Positions 42,102 through 51,228 of a stretch of 64,000 nt of DNA are shown here, piece by piece. The position numbers were made by a program, and so were the translations under genes. The notes beneath the pieces were generated by a model. It ran no database searches. It saw only the letters and a list, made by a program, of their open reading frames with translations, and was not told where the DNA came from. Within the stretch, counting starts at the first letter, position 1. Each line of letters opens with the position of its first letter. Source of the stretch: Acinetobacter sp. NIPH 298 (GTDB lineage: Bacteria > Pseudomonadota > Gammaproteobacteria > Pseudomonadales > Moraxellaceae). The DNA lies in the NCBI RefSeq assembly GCF_000369505.1, contig NZ_KB850055.1:2227513-2291512 (forward strand), written 5' to 3'.

Positions 42102-42947
42102 CTAAGTTTTAAAATGTATTTGTAAATTATCAATCAACCGCGTTGAACCTAGTTTTGCAGCAATAAATAAAACCAAATCTTGGTCAAATTGTTCAATAGG
42201 TTGCAAGTTGGTTTGTCGAGCTTCCACATAATCCACAATGAACCCTGCTTGTGTCAATTGAGCGGAGACATTTGCTAACACTTGTGAAAGTGCTTGTCCC
42301 TCATACAATTGTTGCTCAGCTTGTTTTAACGATTGATAAATTGTAGGTGCAACAGCTCGTTGTTGTTCAGACAAATATCCATTGCGGGAACTTAGCGCCA
42401 AGCCATCTTCAGCGCGCACAATCGGCACACCGATGACTTCAAGTGGCATGTTTAAGTCTTGAACCAACTGACGAATCACAGCCAACTGCTGATAGTCTTT
42501 TTCACCAAAAAAGGCATAGTCAGGTTGCACAATATTGAACAACTTAGTGACCACCACAGCGACCCCATCAAAATGGCCTGGGCGTGACTGACCGCATAAA
42601 TCTTCGGTGATTTGATTCACACGAACATTGGTCAAACGAGGATGCTTGCCATACATTTGCTCAACAGAAGGTGCAAAAATAATATCGCAACCCACATCTG
42701 CCAATAACCGACTATCTTGCTCTAAAGTACGCGGATAACTATCAAAATCTTCGCCCACACCAAACTGAATGGGATTGACGAAAATACTGACCACTACCAC
42801 ATCACAGATCTTTTTTGCAGCACGCACCAAAGTCAAATGACCTTCGTGCAAATTTCCCATCGTCGGTACGAAACCAATCATTTTTTTTGTACTGCGTGCA
42901 GGTGCAAGTGACGCAGTTAAGCCTTGTATCGTTGTTTCTGTTTTCAT
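42102..42947 (-). CDS. panC: Pantothenate synthetase
   Basis: Condenses pantoate with beta-alanine using ATP. The 281-aa protein carries [16 protein letters not shown] with the HxGH nucleotidyl-transfer motif, [21 protein letters not shown], the [21 protein letters not shown] block and [11 protein letters not shown] (KMSKS equivalent). It follows panB after 3 bp, the usual order. Confidence 0.97.
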   Translation of the reverse strand: MKTETTIQGLTASLAPARSTKKMIGFVPTMGNLHEGHLTLVRAAKKICDVVVVSIFVNPIQFGVGEDFDSYPRTLEQDSRLLADVGCDIIFAPSVEQMYGKHPRLTNVRVNQITEDLCGQSRPGHFDGVAVVVTKLFNIVQPDYAFFGEKDYQQLAVIRQLVQDLNMPLEVIGVPIVRAEDGLALSSRNGYLSEQQRAVAPTIYQSLKQAEQQLYEGQALSQVLANVSAQLTQAGFIVDYVEARQTNLQPIEQFDQDLVLFIAAKLGSTRLIDNLQIHFKT

Positions 42948-42950
42948 GAA

Positions 42951-43760
42951 TCAAAGCTCAACTTGGAAAGTATGTTCTTTTGCAGGGAAAGACTGATCTT
43001 GAACTGCAGCATGATACGCTTTAAATGCATCTAAAATAGCAGTTTCACCGGCCTGCTCTTTCATAAAATTACGAACAAAACGTGCAACACGTCCAAAAGT
43101 TAAGCCCAACATATCTTGTGCAACGAGCACTTGCCCATCGGTTTCATTTCCCGCACCAATCCCAATCACAGGTGTATTTGGGAATAATTCAGCAATTTCT
43201 TTACCGAGTTGTGCAGGAACACATTCGAGTAATAAAACAGCCGCACCAGCATCCACAACCGCTTGGCAGTCAGCAATCAATTGATCTGCCGCTTCACGCG
43301 TTCTCGCTTGAAGCTTATAACCACCAAATACATGTACAGATTGTGGTGTTAGGCCCAAATGTACACAGACAGGAACGCCGTTACGGGTCAAGACTTGAAC
43401 CAACTCACTCAGCCAAGCCCCACCTTCAATCTTGATCATTTGTGCGCCAACTTGCATGACTGCTCTGGCATTTTTCAAACCATCTTCAAGAGTCGCATAG
43501 CTCATAAATGGCAAATCAGTCATGATTAAGGCATGCGAATTGCCACGACGTACCGCCGCAGTATGGTAAGCCATATCTTCCACTGTGACAGGAAGGGTTG
43601 AGTCTCTTCCTTGAATCGCCATCCCTAGAGAATCACCGATTAAAATCGTATCAATTTCAGCCAATTCCATTGCTTTCGCCATGCTTGCGTCGTAGCAAGT
43701 TAGGCAAGAAAACTTGCGTCCTTCGGCTTTAAACTTTCTTAAGTCACTTAGACTAATCAT
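42951..43760 (-). CDS. panB: 3-methyl-2-oxobutanoate hydroxymethyltransferase
   Basis: Makes ketopantoate from ketoisovalerate and methylene-THF. Start ATG 43760 (MISLSDLRKF) has AGAGGA eight bases upstream and gives 269 aa; upstream sequence to 43781 is spacer. It shows LTCYDASMAKAMELA, ILIGDSLGMAIQGRDSTLPVTVEDMAYH, MIKIEGGAW and the C-terminal GAGNETDGQVLVAQDMLGL. It is cotranscribed with panC. Confidence 0.97.
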   Translation of the reverse strand: MISLSDLRKFKAEGRKFSCLTCYDASMAKAMELAEIDTILIGDSLGMAIQGRDSTLPVTVEDMAYHTAAVRRGNSHALIMTDLPFMSYATLEDGLKNARAVMQVGAQMIKIEGGAWLSELVQVLTRNGVPVCVHLGLTPQSVHVFGGYKLQARTREAADQLIADCQAVVDAGAAVLLLECVPAQLGKEIAELFPNTPVIGIGAGNETDGQVLVAQDMLGLTFGRVARFVRNFMKEQAGETAILDAFKAYHAAVQDQSFPAKEHTFQVEL

Positions 43761-43799
43761 GATGATGTCCTCTACAGGCATTTCCAGAACAAAATAATC

Positions 43800-44288
43800 T
43801 TAAGCGTTTGCCCAAGACTGATTTGCGATTACAATCAAGTTTGCTTGCTGTACCAGTTCTAAATCTTTTAACGGATGACCATTTAACTGTAAATCGGCAT
43901 CTAAATCTAACAAAGGAATGACCACAAAATCACGCTCAAGAATCCCTGCGTGAGGTACAGTCAAACGTTCATTATGTATTTGCTCTTGACCATAGATCAG
44001 TAAGTCTAGATCAAGGGTACGTTCGCCCCAACGACGTAAACGTACACGCCCTGCTTCTTGCTCAAAGTGTTGTAATTGATCCAATAAAGCCAGAGGCGCA
44101 AGTGTGGTATCCAGTTGAACAACCGCGTTTAAGAAATTGGGTTGATCTTGAGGCCCCATCGGTGGACTTTGATAGAGCTTGGAAACCTTTACAGAACCTA
44201 AAGTCGAGAGTTTCGCAACAGCTTCTTTTAAAATCTGTTGCGAATCGCCTAAATTACTTCCAAGACCAATAAAAGTGCGAATTGTCAT
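43800..44288 (-). CDS. folK: 2-amino-4-hydroxy-6-hydroxymethyldihydropteridine diphosphokinase
   Basis: Folate biosynthesis HPPK, 162 aa. It shows GLGSNLGDSQ, YQSPPMGPQDQPNFLNAVVQL, and the signature RWGERTLDLDLLIYG with NERLTVPHAGILERDFVVIPL. The ATG overlaps the pcnB stop by 4 bp. The pcnB-folK-panB-panC order is common in Pseudomonas and Acinetobacter relatives. Confidence 0.97.
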   Translation of the reverse strand: MTIRTFIGLGSNLGDSQQILKEAVAKLSTLGSVKVSKLYQSPPMGPQDQPNFLNAVVQLDTTLAPLALLDQLQHFEQEAGRVRLRRWGERTLDLDLLIYGQEQIHNERLTVPHAGILERDFVVIPLLDLDADLQLNGHPLKDLELVQQANLIVIANQSWANA

Positions 44289-45739
44289 TGCGTTGGTCCA
44301 AATACCACTTGGCTCAAATCACGTTGAACACGCTTACGCTTGAGAATCGGATGATCTGCATGAATCTTATGCGGATCCATCGTTGCTTTTTCAGCGAATC
44401 GACTCGCAGCTTCAGGTGCTCTCACGCGTTCTTTCTTCGCACGACGATTTCTTGGTTCTGGCTCATTGACTAAAGGTTCTATTTCAGTAACTTTAATGTC
44501 ATCCGCATCAGCAACCTTGCGACGAGTTCTTGTGCGCTGACGATTGTACTGACGAATTGCCGCTTCTTTTTGATCAGCTGACATTTCTTGGTAGTTTTCC
44601 CACCAAACACCCATACCTTCAGTTTGGGTATCGCCAGATTTCTCACGAAGTAACAAGAAATCAAATCCAGCACGGAAGCGTGCATGCCCAGCCAAAGCTT
44701 CTATTTGCTGTGGTTTAGGATTCAATAAACGCGTTTGCATTTCCCAAACTTCACGGATAAAAGTTTCAGCAAAGCGTGGAATAATCGTTCGCGTTGCTTG
44801 ACGCTTCAACACATCGAGTCCAGCTTGAGCACGTGCTTCAGCAGGAACAACCCCTTTATTTAAATAAAAGTCACAGCGCTCTAGAAAGGGTTTCCATAGT
44901 AATACTGCATAAAAGAATGCAGGATTGATGGTTTTCCCAATTTGAATCCGTTGATCGGTATTTCGAGCCGCACGCTCTATAAATGCGGTGATATTCGGTG
45001 GAATTTCGGCAAATAACTGCTTCCATACCCCAAAATCAATCAACATTGGTAACACACGTGCCAAGTGACCCATGGTAAAGAGCTTTTGCGATTCATCATA
45101 TAAGCGATGTGGCGAGACATCACGCAACAACTGCGTCATATCTGGATTAAATACATCGAGAATCGATTGATCAATTTGAAAATTCAGTTTTGCTGCAAAA
45201 CGCAATGCTCGCAACATACGCACTGGATCTTCTTCAAAACGCTGCGCAGGTTCACCGAGGAAACGTAATGTACGCGACTTTACATCTTCAACAGCATTGC
45301 AAAAATCCAGCACGATGCCTTGTCTAGGTTGATAATACAAAGTATTGATTGAGAAATCTCGACGCGCGAAATCCTGCTCAATCGTTCCCCAATTATTATC
45401 ACGAAGAATCATACCAGATGCACTGGTGACTGCTTTTTTAGGGGGTGCACGGAATGTCGCAACTTCAATAAGCTCGCGACCAGAATAAACATGTGCTAAT
45501 TCGAAACGTCGCCCGATAATCCGGCAACGTCGACCAAAAACTTCTTTCACTTGAGCGGGTGTTGCATCAGTAACTGCATCAAAATCCTTTGGATTAAGAC
45601 CTAACATCAAGTCACGAACACCACCGCCCACAATATATGCCTCATAACCTGCTTTAGTCAGGCTATCAATCACATCTAATATTGAGGAAGGAAGTTGAGT
45701 TGTGGATAAACCACATTTTGACGCACGCAAAGTTTGCAA
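44285..45739 (-). CDS. pcnB: Poly(A) polymerase I
   Basis: Class II nucleotidyltransferase that adds poly(A) tails to RNA and speeds decay. The 484-aa protein opens with the head domain YIVGGGVRDLMLGLNPKDFDAVTDATP (two catalytic Asp in DFD), then FARRDFSINTLYY and the neck LRFLGEPAQRFEEDPVRMLRALRFAAKL. The tail is long and basic (RQRTRTRRKV, NRRAKKERVRAPEA). The start is TTG 45739, supported by GGAG ten bases upstream; no ATG is in frame there. Related CCA-adding enzymes are excluded by the C-terminal extension. Confidence 0.95.
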   Translation of the reverse strand: MQTLRASKCGLSTTQLPSSILDVIDSLTKAGYEAYIVGGGVRDLMLGLNPKDFDAVTDATPAQVKEVFGRRCRIIGRRFELAHVYSGRELIEVATFRAPPKKAVTSASGMILRDNNWGTIEQDFARRDFSINTLYYQPRQGIVLDFCNAVEDVKSRTLRFLGEPAQRFEEDPVRMLRALRFAAKLNFQIDQSILDVFNPDMTQLLRDVSPHRLYDESQKLFTMGHLARVLPMLIDFGVWKQLFAEIPPNITAFIERAARNTDQRIQIGKTINPAFFYAVLLWKPFLERCDFYLNKGVVPAEARAQAGLDVLKRQATRTIIPRFAETFIREVWEMQTRLLNPKPQQIEALAGHARFRAGFDFLLLREKSGDTQTEGMGVWWENYQEMSADQKEAAIRQYNRQRTRTRRKVADADDIKVTEIEPLVNEPEPRNRRAKKERVRAPEAASRFAEKATMDPHKIHADHPILKRKRVQRDLSQVVFGPTQ

Positions 45740-45878
45740 AAGACACTGTCTCCTACGTCAGGACGTAAATAACAATTTGTCGCTAATCATAGCTCTAACA
45801 CACACAAAGGGCAATTTATTCTGTTGAAGATTCAATAGATCGATGCGTTTAATGTGTGATTTCATAACAAAACCTCTT

Positions 45879-46307
45879 TTAAAGCACCAGTCTTGCTTTA
45901 TTCCTTTCAAGTAACTTTGGTCCAATTCCTTTTACATTCATCAGTTCATCCACCATTTTAAAACCACCATTCTTTTGACGATACTCAACTATAGCTTGCG
46001 CCTTTTTCTCCCCAACACCAGCTAAAGTTTGCAACTGCTGTAAGTTCGCCTGATTTAAACTAATTTTATCACCGCGAATATTTACAGAAGATGAAACTTG
46101 CTTGGTTGTTTGCTGCTGTGTAGGTCGTGATAGATAATAGTTATTGTTAGGCTGATTCGCCAATTGTTGATCACGTGTTTGCTGCTGCGCTTTCCATTTT
46201 TCATAGGATTGATCAAACTGCTGTGCGTGAACACTCGGCACCAAACCCAAGCATAAAACCATGCACAAAAAAATATTATGTTTGCTGCTGAGTTGCGGCA
46301 AATTCAT
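45879..46307 (-). CDS. ComEA-type helix-hairpin-helix protein
   Basis: A 142-aa exported protein. The signal peptide covers about residues 10-28 (NIFLCMVLCLGLVPSVHA). A Gln-rich linker follows, then a C-terminal HhH domain: DKISLNQANLQQLQTLAGVGEKKAQ and VDELMNVKGIGPKLLERNK, the DNA-binding double hairpin of ComEA. In naturally competent Acinetobacter such proteins pull DNA into the periplasm. The ATG at 46307 overlaps mazG by 32 bp; ATG 46262 would be an alternative that shortens the signal peptide. Competence role is inferred. Confidence 0.8.
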   Translation of the reverse strand: MNLPQLSSKHNIFLCMVLCLGLVPSVHAQQFDQSYEKWKAQQQTRDQQLANQPNNNYYLSRPTQQQTTKQVSSSVNIRGDKISLNQANLQQLQTLAGVGEKKAQAIVEYRQKNGGFKMVDELMNVKGIGPKLLERNKARLVL

Positions 46308-47082
46308 TGGATGTCCCCTGAAGTTTTAATTGTCGTTTTGCTTGCTCCCATAGTTCGTCCATTTCTGTCAAACTCATTTCTTGCAAGTCTTTCTGTTGCC
46401 GTTGTGCCTGTTGTTCAATAAATGCAAAGCGATGTCTAAATTTATGAATCGTTGCCAACAGTGCTGTCTCACTCGACAGCCCAAGTTTACGTCCTACATT
46501 GATCAAAGAAAATAGACAATCGCCAAATTCTTCTTCTATTTCATCGGCTTTTTGGTTTTTTATCGCTTGCTGTAACTCTGCCAATTCCTCATCCAATTTT
46601 TCATAGGCATCTTCTACTGTTTCAAAGTCAAAACCGAGTTGTGCTGCTTTGTGCTGGATTTCATGAGCCTGCACCAGTGCAGGTGCATGTTTGATCTCGT
46701 CTAAACGCGACTGAGTTTTGCCCTGTTTCTCTTGCTGCTTAATTTGTTTCCATAACGCACTGACTTGTTCGGAACTAAGATTTTGAAATTTCTCAGCTTG
46801 AAATACATGCGGATGACGGCGAATGAGTTTCTCACTGATCGCATCCACAACATCTTGAAAATCAAATGCGCCTTGCTCACTAAACATCTGCGCTTGGAAT
46901 ACGACTTGGAGTAACAAGTCTCCGAGCTCATTACGGATTTCATCTAAATCTCCCGCTCGAATCGCAGCTTCAACCTCATAAGCCTCTTCAATAGCATAGC
47001 GAGTCAAACTACTTGGTGTTTGTTGTTGATCCCATGGACATTTTTCTCGTAACTGTTGCATGATTTCTAATAACTTTTCCAT
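46276..47082 (-). CDS. mazG: Nucleoside triphosphate pyrophosphohydrolase MazG
   Basis: Hydrolyses NTPs to NMP and PPi, limiting stress nucleotide effects. The 268-aa protein has two MazG domains: the first with RYAIEEAYEVEAAIRAGDLDEIRNELGDLLLQ (EExxE and ExxD metal motifs) and RRHPHVF, the second with DEELAELQQAIKNQK and EEEFGDCLFSL. It lies downstream of relA in the enterobacterial order but here is separated from relA by two plus-strand genes. Confidence 0.95.
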   Translation of the reverse strand: MEKLLEIMQQLREKCPWDQQQTPSSLTRYAIEEAYEVEAAIRAGDLDEIRNELGDLLLQVVFQAQMFSEQGAFDFQDVVDAISEKLIRRHPHVFQAEKFQNLSSEQVSALWKQIKQQEKQGKTQSRLDEIKHAPALVQAHEIQHKAAQLGFDFETVEDAYEKLDEELAELQQAIKNQKADEIEEEFGDCLFSLINVGRKLGLSSETALLATIHKFRHRFAFIEQQAQRQQKDLQEMSLTEMDELWEQAKRQLKLQGTSNEFAATQQQT

Positions 47083-47180
47083 GATGATCTCCTAAACCCA
47101 ATACAGCCGAATTGTTGCAGCATAAAGCAGCTTATGCGTAATATACACCCACTCAAGAAATATCAATATAAAGGAAAGCC

Positions 47181-47951
47181 ATGCAATATAGCGTTTTTAT
47201 CACTGGAGCAGCCCAAGGAATCGGTGCGGAAATCGCTCGACTTTTTCATCAAAAAGGCTTCAGAGTCGGAATCTATGATATCAATGAACAACAGGCCCAA
47301 ACTTTAGCTCAAGAACTTGGGGAAAATGCTAAAGCCGGATACCTAGATGTGAGCAATGATCAACAATGGCAAATCGCGCTACAAGAGTTTCAGCACTGGG
47401 CAGGTGAACTGAATATTTTAATCAATAATGCTGGAATTTTATATTCTGGTGCATTTGAACAGACTTCAATTCAATCACACCAGCGTACGATGGATATTAA
47501 TATCAAAGGGGTTTTAAACGGCTGTCATACTGCTTTTCCATATCTTAAAAATGCCAGTTTTGCTCGCGTGATTAATCTCTCTTCAGCGTCTGCAATTTAT
47601 GGTCAAGCTGATTTAGCGTCCTATTCTGCCAGTAAGTTTGCAGTGCGCGGTTTAACCGAAGCACTTGATGTAGAGTGGCAAAAATATAATATTCGAGTCT
47701 TGGATGTCATGCCTTTGTTTGTGCAAACCAATATGGTGAAAGACATGAATGCAGGGAGTATTCAAAGTATTGGCGTGGATTTAACCCCTGCCGATGTTGC
47801 AAAGCAGGTCCTGTATTTAGCACAACAAAAAGATCACGTACTGCTCCCAACACATACGCCTGTCGGAATTAAAACCAAACTTATGTATCAACTGTCTAGT
47901 ATTAGTCCACAATTTCTAAATCGGCTCAGCAATTTATTATTATCTAGGTAA
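47181..47951 (+). CDS. Short-chain dehydrogenase/reductase family oxidoreductase
   Basis: A 256-aa classical SDR. The cofactor motif is TGAAQGIGAEIARLF (residues about 8-23), the structural NNAG is at about 93-96, and the catalytic triad sits in INLSSASAIYGQADLASYSASKFA (Ser, Tyr, Lys). Asp after the second strand (IYDINEQQ) favours NAD(H). RBS AAAGGA precedes ATG. Its substrate is not predictable from sequence. It is divergent from mazG. Confidence 0.87.
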   Translation: MQYSVFITGAAQGIGAEIARLFHQKGFRVGIYDINEQQAQTLAQELGENAKAGYLDVSNDQQWQIALQEFQHWAGELNILINNAGILYSGAFEQTSIQSHQRTMDINIKGVLNGCHTAFPYLKNASFARVINLSSASAIYGQADLASYSASKFAVRGLTEALDVEWQKYNIRVLDVMPLFVQTNMVKDMNAGSIQSIGVDLTPADVAKQVLYLAQQKDHVLLPTHTPVGIKTKLMYQLSSISPQFLNRLSNLLLSR

Positions 47952-48348
47952 AACAAATCATTTTAATCGAAACATTATCTTAAAATAAAATATAAGGTGG
48001 ATGATTTTCAAAACTCCACCCTATGTTTAGTTGAAATTTCACATAAAACCCAGCTTTTAAAAAAATATGGCCATAAAAACAAATTTTTATAATTTCAAGA
48101 AATATTAAACACATCAACAAAGCAGCAATGATAAATAAATTAAATTATAAAAATCAATTATTTACAAAAATAAATTCTTTATAAAAAATATGATTAATAT
48201 AACTAAAATGAAGTTAAATAATAATGTAGACAGACAATTCTTTAAAAAATTATTAAAAAATCGTGACATTTAAAAATAAATTAAATAGAATCCACCCGCC
48301 AAACATATCTTGGTCATTTAACCGAAAACCTTTTAAAGTGTTTATAAT
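47952..48348. other. Very AT-rich intergenic region
   Basis: About 400 bp of strongly A/T-biased sequence with many short A- and T-runs and no supportable reading frame. The composition is far from the flanking genes and would suit a nucleoid-protein (H-NS-like) binding zone or a scar of lost DNA. I see no clear promoter pair or terminator hairpin. Confidence 0.4.
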
Positions 48349-48777
48349 ATGAAAAAATTATTAGTTTTAACTGCTGCTGCAGCCCTTTCTTTTTCAACTT
48401 TTGCAGCAACTGAGGGTAAACCTTTCTCAACGACTGAATTAAGAGCGATGGACTGCCCAACGCTTTCTGTTGAGCAAGCCAATGCGAAACGTGAACTCGC
48501 TGCAGCTGAAAAAAATATTGCCAACATTAACGCCAACGCTCAAGCACCGGGTAAAGCAATTAGCAAATGGGCTGGCGTTGCGGGTGGTGCATTAGCTGCA
48601 TTTGGCGGTAACTCTGAGAAAACAGCGAAAGCAAGTCAAATTGCAAATAATATTGCAGGTGAAGACGATACTTCTGATGTGAACAACCTTTCTGTTCAAG
48701 AAGCAGTTAAAGCCAAGGCTCAAACCAATATTGATAATATTGCCACTTATCAAAAAAGCAAAAAATGCAAAATCTAA
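48349..48777 (+). CDS. Small secreted protein, function unknown
   Basis: A 142-aa protein. A clear Sec signal peptide (MKKLLVLTAAAALSFSTFA) is cut at about residue 19. The mature part has two cysteines, one early (AMDCPTL) and one at the end (KKCKI), which could form a disulfide. The middle is Ala/Gly/Asn-rich and includes a helical predicted stretch (ANAKRELAAAEKNIANINA) and a Gly/Ala-rich hydrophobic patch (WAGVAGGALAAFGG). I recognise no family. It lies behind very AT-rich DNA and is convergent with relA. Confidence 0.62.
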   Translation: MKKLLVLTAAAALSFSTFAATEGKPFSTTELRAMDCPTLSVEQANAKRELAAAEKNIANINANAQAPGKAISKWAGVAGGALAAFGGNSEKTAKASQIANNIAGEDDTSDVNNLSVQEAVKAKAQTNIDNIATYQKSKKCKI

Positions 48778-48831
48778 TATAAATATTATGTTCAGATAAA
48801 TCTGATCATTCATATTTATTGATCGCAGATA

Positions 48832-48862
48832 TAATAAAACCCGCTTAAGCGGGTCTTATTAT
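48832..48862. terminator. Bidirectional terminator between the secreted-protein gene and relA
   Basis: Palindrome ACCCGCTTAAGCGGGT flanked by AATAA on the left and TTATT on the right; the T-runs are short, so strength is moderate. Confidence 0.65.
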
Positions 48863-48875
48863 GATCCAACAATAT

Positions 48876-51182
48876 TTAACTGCCTTGAACCAAACGTCTT
48901 GCACTAATAATCCCTGGTTGTTGCTCTAAACGAGCCAACAAACGAGAGAGTTGTGCTAAACCTTTGACTTCAATTAGCAACTTCATATTGGCAATACCAT
49001 CTGACTCAGATATCGTATTGACCTGACGAATATTGATTTGATCAGAAAAAATCACTTGAGTTAAATCTTTGAGCAAACCACGGCGATCATACGCCTCAAC
49101 CACGATCTGAACACTCTGACCACGGGTTGGCTGCATTTCCCAATCCGCTTCTACTGCACGCTCAGGCTCTAGCCCTGTCATCCGTATATAATCCGTACAA
49201 GCGACCTTATGGATGCTCACACCACGATTTAAAGTGATGTAGCCGCCAATCGACTCACCATGTACAGGCTGACAACATTGAGCAATGTGTAGTTCCACAT
49301 TATCCAAACCATCAATCAAGATCCCATGTGCAGATAAAGTATGACTGGCACGCGGATTCAATGCTGGCTTCAACACCAACTCAGGCTCATCTTGATCCAA
49401 ATGCATCTGACGATTCACTTGGTTAATCAGCGCATGCAGACTAATGTCTCCACTGACCAATGCCACCAAAATGTCATCACCAGATTTTAGATTAAAATGA
49501 GATGAATAATCTTTTAAATCAATACTTTTTGGGTGAATCGCCAGGCGTGCAAGCTCCTTGTTCAGCAGCTCTCGACCCACTTCGATATTCTTACTACGAT
49601 CTTGTTGTCTAAACCAGTGACGTAGCTTGTCTCGTGCGCGCGAAGTTTTTATATAACCTAAGGAATTTACCAACCAATCACGGTTTGGCTCTCGATCTTT
49701 CTTGGTTAAAATCTCAACCTGTTCACCCGTTTTTAAGGTATAGGTTAATGGCACATAACGCTGATTTACCCGTGCGGCATAGCATTTGTTCCCCACCTCA
49801 GTATGCACATGATATGCAAAGTCGAGAACCGTTGAACCACGTGCTAACTCCTTAATATCACCATCACGACTAAACACATAAATCTTTTCAAAATTCTCAA
49901 AATCTTGAATCTGATCTATACCATTTGACTCATCATCTTCGCCATGTGGTGTGGTTTCAGTACGTTCCTGATAATGCTCAAGTACTGCACGCAATGAATG
50001 CAAACGATCATTAAAAGAATGATCGGTATTTTTTGCACCTTCTTTATAGTTAAAGTGCGAGCAAACCCCGAGTTCGGCTTCTTCGTGCATCTCAAAAGTA
50101 CGAATTTGCACTTCTAGAGATTTATTCTCTGCAATGACTGCCGTATGCAAAGAGCGATAACCATTGGCTTTCGGGTTGGTGACATAGTCATCAAACTGAT
50201 TTGGAATATGCCGCCATAACTGATGCACAATCCCCAAGGCATGGTAACAATCGGGTACGCTTTTCAACAATACACGCACTGCGCGTATATCATAGAGCTG
50301 ATCGAAGCTGAGATTTTTGCTTTTCATTTTTCGATAAATCGAATAAATGTGCTTCACTCGCCCTGTAATTTCAGCATCAATATCATATACAGCCAATTCA
50401 GTCTTGAGCTTGTCAATCACAAATTGAATATACTGCTCTCGCTCCAAACGTTTTTCATTTAGTAACGACGCAATTTCTTTATAACGTTCAGGCGCTAAAT
50501 AACGAAAGGCAAGGTCTTCCAACTCCCATTTAAGTTGCGCAATCCCTAAGCGATGTGCCAACGGAGAGTAAATGGTTAAGATTTCTCGAGCGACACGTTC
50601 TTGACGCTCTTTACTTGCATTGGCTAACTCACGCAACGCATAAGTACGTTCTGCTAGCTTGATTAAAACAACACGCACATCTTCTGTCACTGAGATGAGC
50701 ATCTTGTATATGCCGTTTAAATGTTCACGCTGGTTATTATTAAAATGATCTTCTAGTCGCTTATTTTTTTCAATCAACTCAGACAGTTTACCCATCGCAA
50801 GTGTACCTTTGACGAGCGCCAATACTTGCTCGCCAAACTCACGCTGAATATCTTCTAGAGTGATTAAGCCCTCACGTACACTGCGATATAATACTGCCGC
50901 TGACAACGTATCTTCATCTACATGTAAATGCGCTAGAATATCTGCCATACCAATCCCAGTACTAAAGGTGTTGGTATGATGATTAACCGTAGTTTCTAAC
51001 TCTTTTGCTAAGGTAAGCTCTGCAACTTTTTGTAGTTGTTTTAGCTCATCCCTATCCAAGATATCGCACACTCGATCTAGCCAAGAAACTAGACTACTTT
51101 GCGCTTCAGCGGCATGTTCTACAGTCGCTTCCTCAGACAATTCTTGGAATCGTCCAGGTAACTGTTCACGTACTGTGACCAT
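48876..51182 (-). CDS. relA: GTP pyrophosphokinase RelA
   Basis: Ribosome-associated (p)ppGpp synthetase of the stringent response, 768 aa. The N-terminal hydrolase domain is degenerate: the HD motif region reads AHLHVDEDTLSAAVLYRSV, without the metal-binding H-D-x-x-E-D of SpoT. The synthetase domain (about 240-370) has IYSIYRKMKSK, DIRAVRVLL and NGYRSLHTAV. TGS (about 410-475; DFAYHVHTEVG), a Zn-finger/helical region and a C-terminal ACT domain follow. It thus fits monofunctional RelA. RBS GAGGAGA lies six bases before ATG. Confidence 0.95.
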   Translation of the reverse strand: MVTVREQLPGRFQELSEEATVEHAAEAQSSLVSWLDRVCDILDRDELKQLQKVAELTLAKELETTVNHHTNTFSTGIGMADILAHLHVDEDTLSAAVLYRSVREGLITLEDIQREFGEQVLALVKGTLAMGKLSELIEKNKRLEDHFNNNQREHLNGIYKMLISVTEDVRVVLIKLAERTYALRELANASKERQERVAREILTIYSPLAHRLGIAQLKWELEDLAFRYLAPERYKEIASLLNEKRLEREQYIQFVIDKLKTELAVYDIDAEITGRVKHIYSIYRKMKSKNLSFDQLYDIRAVRVLLKSVPDCYHALGIVHQLWRHIPNQFDDYVTNPKANGYRSLHTAVIAENKSLEVQIRTFEMHEEAELGVCSHFNYKEGAKNTDHSFNDRLHSLRAVLEHYQERTETTPHGEDDESNGIDQIQDFENFEKIYVFSRDGDIKELARGSTVLDFAYHVHTEVGNKCYAARVNQRYVPLTYTLKTGEQVEILTKKDREPNRDWLVNSLGYIKTSRARDKLRHWFRQQDRSKNIEVGRELLNKELARLAIHPKSIDLKDYSSHFNLKSGDDILVALVSGDISLHALINQVNRQMHLDQDEPELVLKPALNPRASHTLSAHGILIDGLDNVELHIAQCCQPVHGESIGGYITLNRGVSIHKVACTDYIRMTGLEPERAVEADWEMQPTRGQSVQIVVEAYDRRGLLKDLTQVIFSDQINIRQVNTISESDGIANMKLLIEVKGLAQLSRLLARLEQQPGIISARRLVQGS

Positions 51183-51228
51183 ACCATTCTCCTCTGGATA
51201 TATAACTCATTTTCTAATCGTTTATCTC

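Noticed and set aside
48876..51182. Bifunctional SpoT call for the RelA/SpoT homologue
   Set aside because: The hydrolase metal-binding HD residues are missing, and the neighbours (rlmD, cysM, mazG) are those of relA.
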